The notes under the pieces: model-generated
Databases searched by the model: none
What the model was told of the DNA's origin: nothing
The model's input: the letters and a program-made list of their open reading frames with translations, nothing else
Assembly (NCBI RefSeq): GCF_033958435.1
Contig: NC_134150.1
Coordinates: 36,327,501-36,391,500 of the forward strand
Direction of reading: 5' to 3'
DNA: 64,000 bases
Source: Carettochelys insculpta
Lineage: Eukaryota > Chordata > Testudines > Carettochelyidae
Shown: piece after piece, positions 1 through 10,853 of the stretch
Position numbering within the stretch: the stretch's first letter is position 1
Layout: every line of letters begins with the position of its first letter
Made by a program: the position numbers and the translations under genes

Positions 1-249
1 GAAAGCTCAGTAGACATAGCTGCACGGTGACCTGGAAGCCCTATCTATTGATGGAGGGCCCCCTTGGAGCCTCCACATAGCTTTTTGTGTCAACAGATTC
101 TGTCAACAAAGGCGTTAAGCATCATGGGGGAAAGGCAGAATACTGTCAATAAAAGTGCTAAGTTCTGTTGTCAATATGTCGACAGAATGCATTTTTAGTG
201 TGGCTGCTCTGTGAGTTTTGTCAACAAAACTCTCTAGTGTAGATGTAAC
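1..249 (+). mobile_element. MITE, GTCGACAG-rich family, right part
   Basis: Closely matches the right half of the element at 44376-44760: shared CCTGGAAGCCCTATCT-type block, GACAGAATGCATTTTTAGTGTGG, and TTTTGTCAACAAAACTCTCTAG just before the end. The right end (GTGTAGATGTAAC) is a decayed form of the terminal inverted repeat of this group. The left half lies outside the window. Non-autonomous, with no coding capacity. Confidence 0.7.
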
Positions 250-379
250 TTTTGAGCCCAGGAAGCAGTGGAAATATTGGTAATGCTGCTAGACAATATT
301 AACCTCCTGTGGCCCAGCAAATTCTCTCGTTCATCACTATCCAGGTCCCAAGGGTGCTGCACTAGAGAGGTTCAACCTG
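250..379 (+). mobile_element. TA-flanked MITE fragment (CAGGTTGAACCTCTCTAG terminal repeat)
   Basis: Shares the stretch GAGCCCAG...GCTAGACAATATTAACCTCCT...GGCAAATTCTC with 53060-53188 and the same right terminus ...CTAGAGAGGTTCAACCTG followed by TA (380-381). The left part is missing where the neighbouring MITE ends at 249, suggesting that element inserted into this one. Confidence 0.65.
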
Positions 380-392
380 TAGTAAAAACACA

Positions 393-2184
393 CACATGCA
401 GTGAGGTCCACTTTTATCTTTGCAAAAACCTTCAGAAACCTTGAAAAATGTATGTTCAAAGACATGATTCTCCTTAGTATTCTGAATTCTAGTCAGAGAT
501 GTGGTTTTAAAGTATATAGTACAGTTTGTATGCTGGGATTTACTGGGAATGAGGAGAGAGGCTATTTATGAGCTAGGGTCCATGTATCACAGCACTTTAA
601 AAGTCTTAATTTTATTCATTGATCTAATGATTTATTTAAACAGCTCTTCTTTAACTTGTATCTGAAGAACTCATGAACACTGCCAGGTCCTTCCAGAGTA
701 TTAATAATAAATGCCAGTGATTTGATGCTCTGGCAAACATTTTGAACTTTTATATCAATACTGCTGGTGATGGTTATTATAATAATCTGTATTTACAGTA
801 CATAACAGACATTAAATAAGCCAAACACCCTCTCTGACATACAGTAGATAAGGGATGAAGAGACTGTATCTCCCAACATAGATATGCAGCTATCTCTAGG
901 TGCTGTTATAGATCACTCAGCCATGCTACACAACAGTGAGAGTAAAAGACAATACAAATGTCCAATTAAAGTTTCTTGGAGTGGAGGGTGGATTGCTTGT
1001 AGTAAAAAGTAAATTAACTTTTTTTTTCTTTGTAATAGAACCTACAGTTGACCTAGTTTTACACCATCAAACCCAATTTATAAAAGCAACTTAATGACAA
1101 AAAACACAACTGCTTTCCTGGTCACTTCTAACGGGTTAGAGATTGCCATTCCAGTTATATTTCCAACCCTTATTGTGATAAATCGATGAGCGTTCAGCCA
1201 TCTAACTTATTCCCCTGACAAGTTCTAATGAAGTTTTCCTTGCCAAGAGTAATGGTGCTTGTTACTGGAAAGTGGGTAGGCTATTTATTCAAATTTTCAA
1301 GAGTATTAAGACCTCAGAGGGACCCAGTCCATAGGGAAAGTGGGGATTGCATTAGAATCCTCAAGGAATCCAGGGAAGTCTGAACTTATGTAACATCCTA
1401 GATTAGGTAGACTTGACCACTTTCAACCCAAGGCTGTTGCAGTTATTCCGATTAGGCTCTCTTGTTTTTTTTAACACTTGCCTAAATGTTAGAAAAGTGA
1501 AAGTACTCTGTGCTTGATGCTTGCTTAATGTGACTAGGAAATTAAATTAAATTAGGGGTATTGTATCGAAAAAATTGCTCTTCGTAAAGTGAGAGGCCTA
1601 GTAAAAGGCTTGTGGTAAAGTGGTGAGTCAGATAGTCAAGTGAGACTTGGATAACAGCCAGATTCTGCATTGTCTAGGGAGTCAGTAGCTGAGTCTTTGT
1701 AAGTGACTAGACAAAGTATTTCTGTCAAAAAGTACCAATTAAATAATGCTAATTCCACCTCCTACTCCCTTGTTTGTTGAAAAGAAAGATGCTATTATAA
1801 CATGATTTCCAGTATAAATGCAAACAGTGTTTAGATTTCCACCTTCTAAATAGGATGTCAGATTGAGGTGGGTACCTGTGATTCACTCCCGTATGCCAAG
1901 ATTCTGGGAGTCTTTCCATTGCCTTTAATTCAGCTGAATCAGATATCTAGATCTGCCTGGCCCAGTCCTTCTAATGCATTCAGCACAAACAGTGTGAAGG
2001 AGGCTTGAGTCCTATTGTTTACGTGGTAGCAACTCTCAGTTATTAGGGGCAGGGTTCAGCATCTTATAATTTCTATAACACAATCTTATTGCTGAGACAA
2101 GGTTTTTACTTTGGGTGCATCTTTCTAAGAGAAGCTAATATTGTAATACAATAATAATACTCAAGAGATATTGACTCAGTCCTG
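393..2184. other. Intronic DNA, nothing recognised
   Basis: AT-rich sequence upstream of the first visible CDH13 exon. No coding exon, RNA gene or repeat family recognised. Confidence 0.6.
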
Positions 2185-2375
2185 GCTGCCAATGCAGATG
2201 TGGTAAAGGTGGCACTCACCCCAGGGCCCAGTGATTTAAAAAGGCCTGGGGCTGTGGGCCATCACTGCTGCTACCACGGCAGCAGTGATGGCCAGATCCC
2301 AGGGCAATTTAAATTGCTGCTGGAGCCCAGTACAGCATGGTCCAGGCGGCTTTGAGAGCTGACTGGGGGAGATGT
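2185..2375. repeat. GC-rich interspersed repeat, copy 1
   Basis: Resembles 29112-29402, 34905-35200 and 54338-54640: a run of GGCCTGGGGC, CTGC/CACTGC blocks, 'TTTAAATTGCTGCTGGAGC' and CCAGGCGGCT. It contains a perfect 15-bp stem with a 7-nt loop (2257-2271 paired with 2279-2293). Family name unknown; short ORFs in the other copies are incidental. Confidence 0.6.
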
Positions 2376-2476
2376 ATCACAGTCTGGTAACCAGTGGGTA
2401 TTTGCCAACTACAACTGCACAGTGCAATTTCCCCTGTAACTTCAAGGAGGAAGTAACTGTAGTAACTTGAAATATA

Positions 2477-2484
2477 TCTATCTA

Positions 2485-2518
<34 letters not shown>
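2477..2518. repeat. Compound microsatellite (TCTA)/(TC)n/(TA)n
   Basis: Uninterrupted TC dinucleotides running into TA dinucleotides, preceded by ATCT units. Confidence 0.95.
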
Positions 2519-2734
2519 ATATGCATGTAAATGTTGACATCCAACATAGATTTCTTCAGCTCCTCTTTTGTTTTATGACTCTGTTTATGTGAACTTGATA
2601 GTGATAGACATCCGCTATTAGCTTAACCAGCTGTATTTGTGTGGTGGGTGAAGTGCACCCCACTTGCAGAGGAGTCAGCATCACTTTAATTTCAGTAGAT
2701 AAAAAGAAAGAGAATACACACTATTAAAAAGGGA

Positions 2735-3288
2735 AACAAAAAAGCAGTTCAGTAGCACTTTAAAGACTAACAAAATAATTTATTAGGTGATGAGATTTTG
2801 TGGGACAGGTTTGCTGGTCAGCCAGCATTTTAATGGAGTGGGCCATTCTGTTAATGACCTGAAGGTTTGCATCTCACTGAAGAGGAATTTTCACAACAGA
2901 TTGGATAGAGAGGCTGCTGAACTCTCTTTTATATTCAAATTTGACACATTAACACGTAGTTTGAACTGGGATGGGAATTTTTAGGTCATTATAGGGGCTC
3001 TTTTTCATGTTTGGCTTAATCTAAATTCTTGACTCCCCTCCTCTTCTGCCCCTCTACTCTCTGATATGCTCACCTTGATAATATTTTTCTGATGTGTTAA
3101 CCTTGATTACTATTTTGGTTCTCTGTGCCTTAAATATTGAGTCTGTTCTGATATGGCTATGATCTGAAGAAGTGGGTCTGTCCCACGAAAGCTGAGCACC
3201 TAATAAATTGTTTTGTTAGTCTTTAAAGTGCTACTGGACTGCTTTTTTGTTTTCCTAGTATATAGACTAGCACAGCTTTCTCTCTATT
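2735..3288 (+). mobile_element. Foldback element with long inverted arms and 15-bp flanking repeats
   Basis: The left arm (from AACAAAAAAGCAG through GCACTTTAAAGACTAACA to GTGGGAC, about 2735-2809) is the reverse complement of the right arm (about 3180-3254, GTCCCACGAAAGC to GCTTTTTTGTTTT). The outer right end TAGACTAGCACAGC is not present on the left. A perfect 15-bp direct repeat (ACTATTAAAAAGGGA) flanks the unit at 2720-2734 and 3289-3303. A right-half relative lies at 30618-30746. A 65-aa open frame inside is not coding. Confidence 0.8.
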
Positions 3289-3303
3289 ACTATTAAAAAG
3301 GGA

Positions 3304-4844
3304 ATGATTGGGTGTAAGTGGTGCATAGTCGCAGGGAGGCTGACAGACTAGCCATGCCCCTGGGTAAGGTGTGTGTGGAGGAATTCTGTCTCCCTGATTC
3401 TGGAAGGGGTGGAGCCTCAAGTGGAAGGGACAGGGCTCTAACCAGCCAGCCCTGAATCACCTGCAGTAGCAGTGGCTAAGAGCCTCAGGCCCTTTGAATC
3501 ACCATGGCAATTGTCTCATTTGACCTCCACTCATCAGAGGCGTGTGCAGTTGTCTGTACAGGGATGAAATTTACTCTACGTGTTTATTCAGTCACCTCTG
3601 ACTAAACCTGGCTTTTTGCAACTGGGGAGCAATCTGCAAAAGATTAGTGATGATCAGTTGTGGGAAAAGATATGAATTAATTGCTCATGACTCAAGTCTT
3701 CCAGTACTACAGGAAATGGGGTCCAGATAGAACTGGTCTTAATTTGTATTTGGTAGCAAAAAATGGGAATAAGACTGTGATATAGCAACACAGTTGGAAA
3801 TCTAGTGGTAGGTATTGCCTGGCTATTGCTGAACACTGTTCATTCCTCTGAGTGGTGTGCATCTGGAATTGCATCCCAGTGAACAAGCACCCAGGGATTC
3901 ATACTGCAGGCAGGGATATATTTAAACCAATTTCACATTTATTTGCAAAGGCATTTTGGGAGATTCTCCTTCAATATAATGTAGCCCTTCATGAGACCAG
4001 AACTCATAAGGGATCAAAGTTGTCATCACTAGAGTTTTATTTCTGCTAAGCTGAGTAAAGGAAACTTTTCATTTTAGACATACTAGCGTTTGGTCCTTGT
4101 CACTCCTCTTAACCATGTAACAGACACATGGCAGCATAAACCCCTGCCTGCATTTACAGTGTAAGTGAATTTGAAAGCTTTCCTGTGTTGTACATTTGCC
4201 TTTGGATAGAATTCAGCTCTTTCTACTTTATTTGACACATCCAATGTTTTTGTCTTCAACTTTCTCATGAATTTTTATTAGGCAAAATTCTTTTGGGAGA
4301 GAAATTGAAAGGCAAACAAAAACAGGGACCCCAGTGCCTTACAGATGGAAACACTAGAGAGAAGTGGCAATACTCATGGGATGGAGGGAAAATAATATTA
4401 TTACGGTGGGCCTCACAGTAGTGAAGGCTGAAAATGGATTCTCTTGATAATTCTTCCTCCTCTTTGACTTCAGTAGCATTAGTTGGCTTTTGCAGGCCTG
4501 AGTTTCCCCTGCTTTCTATTCATTGTCAGATTAGGAAACTGATACTAAAATGATTAAGACAAGAGTGTTCATTTACTGCAGACTGGATCTGAGACAGAGA
4601 CACCAGAGCAAATAGCAGCAAAACCAGCCCACTGTTGTTTGTAGACACACAGAAACCATTCCTTGTAGAGGGCTCAAAGGTGTCACATCAATCATCCATA
4701 CTGGGTGTGTAATGCATCAACTTTTTACAAAACCCATACACAACAGTTTGGGTTCAGATGTGAAGGAGAATGTAATTACCCTACTGGAATTTACAAATTC
4801 CCCCCTAGTTGTAGCTACTATCATTGCAAAACTGTCATAGGATC
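3304..4844. other. Intronic DNA with a small GC-rich patch
   Basis: 3310-3480 is GC-richer (GGAAGGGGTGGAGCC, GGAAGGGACAGGG) and may be part of an old repeat. The remainder is ordinary AT-rich intron. No exon recognised. Confidence 0.5.
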
Positions 4845-4847
4845 TTT

Positions 4848-5231
4848 AATGATCACAAATGACACCAAATGAAATTAATGGGTAGAAGGTTTAAAACTAA
4901 TAAAAGACAGTTCTTCTTCACTCAGCACATAGTTAACCTGGGGAACTCCTTGCCAGAGGAGACTGTGAAGGCTAGGACTAAAACAGAATTTAAGAAAGAG
5001 CTAGATAAATTCATGGAGGTTAGGTCCATAAAAGGCTATTAGCCAAGGCTAGGAATGGTGTCCTTGGCCTCTGATTGTCAGAAGCTGGAAATGGATGGCA
5101 GGAGACATATTGCTTGATCATTGTTTTCGGTCCACCCCCTCTGGGGCACCTGGCACTGGCCACTATCGGCAGACAGGCTACTGGGCTGGATGGACCTTTG
5201 GTCTGACCCAGTATGGCCATTCTTATGTTTT
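4848..5231 (+). mobile_element. CR1-type LINE 3' fragment
   Basis: A 5'-truncated copy of the end of LINE ORF2 plus its 3' UTR. Decayed protein remnants equal N-S-L-P-E-E-x-V-K-A-R and [17 protein letters not shown]. The tail has the diagnostic GGACCTTTGGTCTGACCCAG and TATGGCCATTCTTATG. Same family as 8945-9266 and 29735-30326. Inactive. Confidence 0.9.
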
Positions 5232-6071
5232 TAAAACTACCTCTCTTTCACAACTCATCCCCAACTGACAGCTGAAAGTCACGCAGCTGGTTCAGTACTG
5301 GTTTTTTGAGGATTGATTCTACCTGACTTGGATGGAATATGTTATGAATTAACCAACACCCCCTCCACCAGTTTTTATATACTTCATGAGTGGGTAACGT
5401 CGAGCACACATGCTGCACATGGTTCATCAGGGTTAGTGGTGGGCTGCCAGACAGTTTGTTAACATGAGTGTCTGCAGGCACAGAGCTCCACAACTCCCAG
5501 GGGCGATGATTCAATGTTCAGGTAAACAAAGTATCGCATGGCCCACCAGCATCTAACCCTGATGAACTGTGTGTGGCCCATTGGCCAGATATTCCTCTTT
5601 CTTGGTTTACCTGCCACTCTCCTAACCAAGCACTTACCTGCCTGGTCCTCATTTAGTTTTTAAGATTTAACAGGTTCATCAGCTGGGAAGGTACCACAGT
5701 CAGACTTAGAGATTTACAGAGATATTGTGTTTGCTTTCAAGGTAAGCCAGTTTTTCTACTGAGGCTGAATGTTAGGCTACAGGAATGCAAGTTGAGCAGT
5801 GCATGCATAAATCATTATTGGCATCACCATAAATGGGATGATCCTGAAGATCAGACTGAATAGTTTAAAGATAATCTTCATTAATCACAAAGCTAGTTCA
5901 AGTCATGAACAAACACTGCACTTCCTGCTAATGAGGGTTGAGAGAATGTATTAACAAGGTCCTAGTACCTGGAATTTTTTATTCAGAAATTAAGAGCTAT
6001 GCAATGGGGATGATAAATTCATGTTGTCTTCGAGGTCTTGGATAATTACTTCCCTCATTTTTCTTTTTTAG
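5232..6071. other. Intron end upstream of CDH13 exon
   Basis: No repeat or gene recognised. The last 30 bases contain the T-rich tract (CCCTCATTTTTCTTTTTTAG) serving as the acceptor of the exon at 6072. Confidence 0.7.
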
Positions 6072-6191
6072 GAAATCTTTAAGAATGAGGATGGCAGTCT
6101 TGGAATTCTAAGACAAAAAAGGGCCATTGTGGCAACACCGATATTAATTCCAGAAAATCAAAGACCACCTTTTCCCAGAGTTGTGGGCAGG
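6072..6191 (+). CDS. CDH13: T-cadherin (CDH13) internal exon with prodomain cleavage site
   Basis: A 120-nt internal exon encoding 40 residues, starting E-I-F-K and ending F-P-R-V-V-G-R. It includes the basic processing motif R-Q-K-R followed by [14 protein letters not shown]. In cadherins this motif is where a furin-type protease removes the prodomain, and P-E-N-x-R is an early calcium-site segment of EC1. From memory the human T-cadherin segment is nearly the same, and no classical cadherin fits as well, because the second mature residue here is Ile rather than the strand-swap Trp. T-cadherin is a GPI-anchored atypical cadherin of vascular and neural cells that also binds adiponectin. The acceptor (AG at 6070-6071) follows a T-rich tract; the donor is GTAAGT at 6192-6197. 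Phase is 0 at the 3' end. By analogy with classical cadherins it is probably coding exon 4, but the numbering is unverified. Confidence 0.95.
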
Positions 6192-6639
6192 GTAAGTCTT
6201 GACAAACATAATGTCAAATTGTGATATTAAATAATTTATCCATTTCTCTGAAGGTTTTTATTTTTAATGTAGGATCTATAATTGGGATAGTTACCTACTG
6301 AACAACGTTAAAGAGCAAGGAAACCAATCTGGAAGAAGTGTTTTTTCTCTTGCAACAGAGGTGATTTGGATGTGTGTAGGATTTTTATTTGTACACGGTC
6401 ACTTTGGGTAAAACAGGTTTATCAGAGTGGTATGTTCTTAACCTTGGCAAAAAGCTTCACAGTAATAATAATCTAACAAATATGCTTGTCGGGTGTAGAT
6501 AACCACATGACAAGTCATAAAGTTCTGTTTGAGAACAGTACATTCCCACAAGAGTGTAGGATGGGATATCTGGTGTCTGGGTTTGTTTTAAATGGAGGTT
6601 AAAGCAATCAAAAAAAAAAACTGAGAAGACTTTGGCTTA

Positions 6640-6812
6640 TTGAATCAGCAGTTCCCAATGATGATTTGTGGCTGGTAACTTTTTTGTATGACCTGCTGAA
6701 AACAAAATCCATACAGTTTGTTTACGTACACCAATCCTTGCTCTCAGTGTTCTGTGCTGTTATTTAGTTGTAATTATATCTACGCTAAACATAGAAGTTT
6801 ACTGCCAATATG
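6640..6812. repeat. Degraded DNA-transposon fragments
   Basis: 6650-6715 begins like a hAT terminus (CAGTTCCCAATGATGATTTGTGGC). 6717-6785 shares GTTTGTTTAC...GTTCTGTGCTGTTATTTAGTTGTAAT with the inside of the TA-flanked element at 52880-53188. Boundaries are uncertain. Confidence 0.45.
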
Positions 6813-6845
6813 AAATATTAGCTGCCAATAAATTATCTTGAGCAG

Positions 6846-7330
6846 TTTTGTATCATCTGCAAATTTTGGCACCTCGCTGTTTACCCTTTTCTCCAGGCCA
6901 TTTGTGAATATATGAAATGGGATTGGTCCCAGCATGGACATTTGAGGAGCACCAGTAGTTACCTCTCTTCATTCTGAGAACGAACCATTTATTCCTAACT
7001 TTTATTTCCTATCTTTTAACCGGTTATCAAACCATGAGAGGACCTTCCCTCGTATCCCATGACCAATCTGTAATTGCCAGGATCACCTCTAGCTCCCTTT
7101 TAAAAAATTAATATCACAGTAGCTATCCTCCAGTCATCTGGTATAGAAGCTGATTAAAAGACAATTTACAAACCACTGTTAGTAGTTCCACAATTTCACG
7201 TTTGAGTTCTTTTAGATCTCTTGAGTGAATGCCATCTGGTCCTGGTGTCTTATGACTATCAACATGTTCCAAAACCTTCTTTTATGACACCTCAGCCTGG
7301 GACAGTTTCTCAGGTTTGTCACCTAAAAAG
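6846..7330 (-). pseudogene. CR1-type LINE ORF2 reverse-transcriptase fossil
   Basis: Read on the minus strand from 7330 down, this decayed ORF2 gives in order: a segment like P-G-P-D-G-I-H-S with L-K-E-L-K (7256-7180); P-D-D-W-R-I-A (7140s); G-D-P-G-N-Y (7075); R-L-K-D-R-K-stop-K-L-G-I-N-G (about 7020-6980); G-A-P-Q-M-S-M-L-G-P (6950s); and V-N-S-E-V-P-K-F-A-D-D-T-K-L (6885-6846). F-A-D-D is the catalytic aspartate motif of non-LTR reverse transcriptases, and G-x-P-Q-G-S-x-L-G-P the block preceding it. At least one stop, frameshifts and an internal deletion just after N-Y show it is dead. It is antisense to CDH13 and not the same copy as any tail in the window. Confidence 0.85.
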
Positions 7331-8190
7331 AATGTCTCAGTCCCTATTCAGCTCCCACAGTCAACCAGGATCTGCCTCAGTACTCCCTCAGTCTTTCCTA
7401 ACAAACTGTCTTTGGCTCAGTCTTAGCAGCCAATTAGATGCCCCTCGCTCCCCGGTCCCTGTCAGCAACTGTCTCTGGTCCTTTCTTCTCCAGATGCAGC
7501 TATCTGTTCTGTCCTGCAGCTTCTTTTATATGGTCCTCCTCACCTCTGATGGGCTGTTTCAGCAGCCTTCTGATAGCTTGCTTCCTCACAACCACTATAA
7601 GCCTTTTGGGGGACATCTCCACTGCTCTCTTTCAGGGATGGGCATGGCAGAACCCAGAGGCCTCCAGCAGGAGATTTTTGGGTCTCATCCAACCCATTTC
7701 AGATCCCTACTTGTTTTAATTTTCTATACGTTTGTTCCTAATTCTCCCTCCCTTATATCACTCTTGGTAGTCCATTGCGTCTGACAATGATGTCTTGAGC
7801 TTCCACAAGCTTATTGGTTCTGGACTTGCATGTGGCTCAGGAAAGCAAGCCTTGAACAGCCTTGGCGTTCACAGTAGGGGCAAGCGAACTGTCCTGGCTC
7901 TGTCAGTGCTGCTGCTGGTCTTGCTTTCTTCCTCTCATGAGCATCAATCAGGCATATGCATCGCTGCTCTTCAAAGTCGTCATGCGCAAGTCATGCAAGA
8001 GCACCCCAGTCTGTTCGGTCTTCTGCATGCTGCTCAAGCTGCTTTGGCTTTAATCCAGCATGAGTAATGTCGGCCTTCACACAATCTTTGCTAAACGCAC
8101 AGTGCTACGGCAGAATCGGATTCCATGATCAAAGTGTAATTCAGCCAGATGGCACCTGACTAATTATTTTAATAATTGTGGAAGTCTGAT
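7331..8190. other. Unassigned stretch, probably old repeat
   Basis: C/T-rich sequence (7331-7740), then a segment (7780-8160) with CpG-containing GGCGTTCACAGTAGGGGCAAGC and many CTGCT units. Open frames of 187, 93, 90 and 63 aa overlap in several phases, have no splice context and show no domain I recognise. Possibly a decayed retroelement, but not identified. Confidence 0.35.
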
Positions 8191-8213
8191 TTTATTTATT
8201 TATTTATTTATTT
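8191..8213. repeat. (TTTA)n microsatellite
   Basis: Five to six uninterrupted TTTA units. Confidence 0.9.
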
Positions 8214-8944
8214 GTAGCAGAGTTAATCTACCTCTGGACACTTCATCCTCCCCATCTCTTCCCTTATCCCTCATATTAATACTATTAAACATTGATGTCA
8301 TTTGAAGTCTTTCTCTCTTTTGCAGATGGGAGCAGGCTTGATCTTTTTTTTTTAAGAACAAGTCTTGTTCCATTGTAAAAATATCCACCATGACTAATTT
8401 TTTCTTGTTTGTTTAAAATAATTAAGAATTTAGAGTAGTTAATAGCCTGATAAAAGATTTTTGAGCATGGACATGATAGCTATTTGATATCTACATGGTG
8501 CATGTGTGAACGGCTCCATAGTGCAGCAATAGGCGGTAAGGGTATGTGATTTCTAGTGTGCACAGTTTGTTCTATGTACACCATGCTGGTGTACACTAAA
8601 AGATCCCTACTGTGCTTTAACATAGTGCTGCTTCAAACAGTACATTCCAACTGCAGAACTCTCACATGTGAGTGAGTGACACAAACAGGAAAATTATTTT
8701 ATATACAGATCTGGTAGGAACAAGGTGTGTTTTTTTTTTTTTAATGTAGTCATTCACTTTTATATGAAGTATGAAGGACAAGCCCTTTGAGATTTTTACT
8801 CCATCACAACCCCCTATTTTTAATTTAATACCGTGTTTCAAAGAAATACCCCTTGAGTCTGTTCCATGAACCCCAGCATCAAGCAACAATGGGTGGTTCA
8901 CAAGTAACAAAATTTAGATACCTATCTGGATTTTGGTACTCTGG

Positions 8945-9266
8945 GATGATAGGCCTGTGGAACTCCTTGCCAGAGGATGTTGTGAAGACTAGATCTAGGA
9001 CTTCAACAGGGTTCAAAAAAGAACTAGATACATTCATGGAGGTTAGGTCCACCAATGGCTGTTAGCCAGGATGGGAAGGAACGGTGTCGCTAGTCTCTGT
9101 TTGTCAGAGGCTGGAAATGGGTGACAGGAGAGGTGTCACTTAATGACTACCTGTTCTGTTCACTCCCTCTGGGGCATGTGGCATTGGCCACTGTCAGAAG
9201 ACAGGATACTGGACTAAATGGACCTTTGGTCTGACCCAGTATGTCCATTTTTATGTTCTTATGCTT
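8945..9266 (+). mobile_element. CR1-type LINE 3' fragment
   Basis: Remnant frame N-S-L-P-E-D-V-V-K-T-R and G-F-K-K-E-L-D-T-F-M-E-V-R-S, followed by the 3' UTR and GGACCTTTGGTCTGACCCAG, ending in TTTTTATGTTCTTATG. A 5'-truncated relic of the same family as 4848-5231. Confidence 0.9.
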
Positions 9267-10472
9267 CAGCGTTTAGAGAAGAAGAGCCCTGTTTTGAAAT
9301 TCAAATCTGGATCCCTTCTTCAGTTCTGACTCCCCTCTTCTTGTGGAGGCAGTGAGTTAGAAACCATCTCTTCTCCAGACATGAGATAATTTTAACTTGC
9401 CACTCATTTTCCTGCGCTGAAAAAGTCAGTGGTTTTCCCCCACTCCCCTTGCAGAATCTCCACAATGGGTCATTATTAGTGTCAAATTATTCTAGAGCAG
9501 AATAATAACCAAGACTTATCATTGTAAAACATAAACATTGTCATATAAATAGTTGGATGAATAAATGAACTACTGCTGCTTTAAACCCAGCCTCAGTATG
9601 CTAATCCCGGTAGAATCCTTTTATGTTGACTGAATGAAATAGATTGGGGGTCTTAATACTGCATTAAATATATTCTAATTTGTAGCATATGTTCAGTCAT
9701 TAATCATACTTGGCAGAATCTCTTGGTTGGAAAACAAATAATATTTTGGAGACCCAGGTTACTGCAAAATACAGCTGAGCATTTGCAAAGAGCTAGTGGA
9801 GGGAGGGAAGCATGGAGCACAATTTAGGTCAAGGTTCCAAAATTAGCTTCAGTTGCAAACTTCTTTTTCTTGTAATTGAAGCCCGTGGTATTTTCCACAG
9901 CAATTCAATATATTTTTGTCTACCCCCTCACTTCCTTCTGCCCGCCATCTACAGGGCAGCTTGTTCTCTCTAATAGGAGCAGAAGGAGCCTTGGAAAAAT
10001 CAGTTCTTATAAATGCCTGGCCGTTTACAGTATATACTTTAGGCCAGGGAAGCAGGAGAGCTATTGGAGCCATAGCCATCTGGCTTTTTTTTTTTTTTTT
10101 GTCTTAGCCAAGACACAGTGGTGGAGTGACTCTGTGTATCAGAACTCTATGCTGCACACTCTTGTTTAGATGGATTGAGTGTAGGGGTTCAGAGGTCAGG
10201 CTGGATGAGTCTGCTTGCCGAAGAGAAGAGAGTCAGGCAGGATGGAAGACAAACTGATGCTTTCCTCATTTAAAATGGCAACTTCAGTCCTGTTGGTTCT
10301 TTCCCTTCTCTGCTCCTTCCCCTTGCCTATTTTTGTTTATGTTCCTTTCTTCCTGCCCTCAGTTCTGTCTTTGCACCTTTTGTTATTACCCTCGCTTCCT
10401 TTCTTATCCTGAAACTCAAAATTAACAAGTTTCACATTCAGGGGGCACCTAGACAACCGCTGGGAGATATTG
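9267..10472. other. Intronic DNA, nothing recognised
   Basis: Includes a 16-base T run near 10087-10102 and pyrimidine-rich 10280-10410. Short open frames here (60-97 aa) look like chance. Confidence 0.6.
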
Positions 10473-10853
10473 GGTATGTCTCTGCAGCAGCCTTATTCTG
10501 GCATAGCTCTTCCGGAATATCTTATTTGGAAATAACACTGCAACACAAAAAATACATTTCAAAATAGCACTTAGCTATTTCAAAATACAGCATCTTCCCA
10601 GCCTATTTCAAATTAGAGCCATTGGACGCACCAAGGGTTGTTTCAAAATATGTGCTATTTCCTGATTTAGCAGCATCTATTTTGAAATAGGTGCTATTCC
10701 TCATAGGCTGAGGTTTACCAATTTAAATTAAAAAATAAGGCAACCGCTATTTCAAAATAATTTCAAAATAGTGGTTGCATTGTGTTGACACTAGGATACT
10801 TATTTCAAAAGAACAGCTGTTATTTCAAAATAACTTTGTTGTATGGACTGACC
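10473..10853. mobile_element. MITE rich in TATTTCAAAATAG palindromes, old copy
   Basis: Ends GGTATGTCTCTGCAG and GTATGGACTGACCC are decayed forms of the GGCTACGTCTACAC terminal repeat. The interior carries many TTTCAAAATAG motifs and the order 'ATACATTTCAAAATAGCAC / GCCATTGGA' shared with 48175-48594. Confidence 0.75.

Noticed and set aside
7221..7784. 187-aa open frame, the longest in the window
   Set aside because: Its start overlaps the antisense CR1 fossil, the rest is low-complexity Ser/Leu/Pro-rich translation of C/T-rich DNA, and no domain or splice context was seen.
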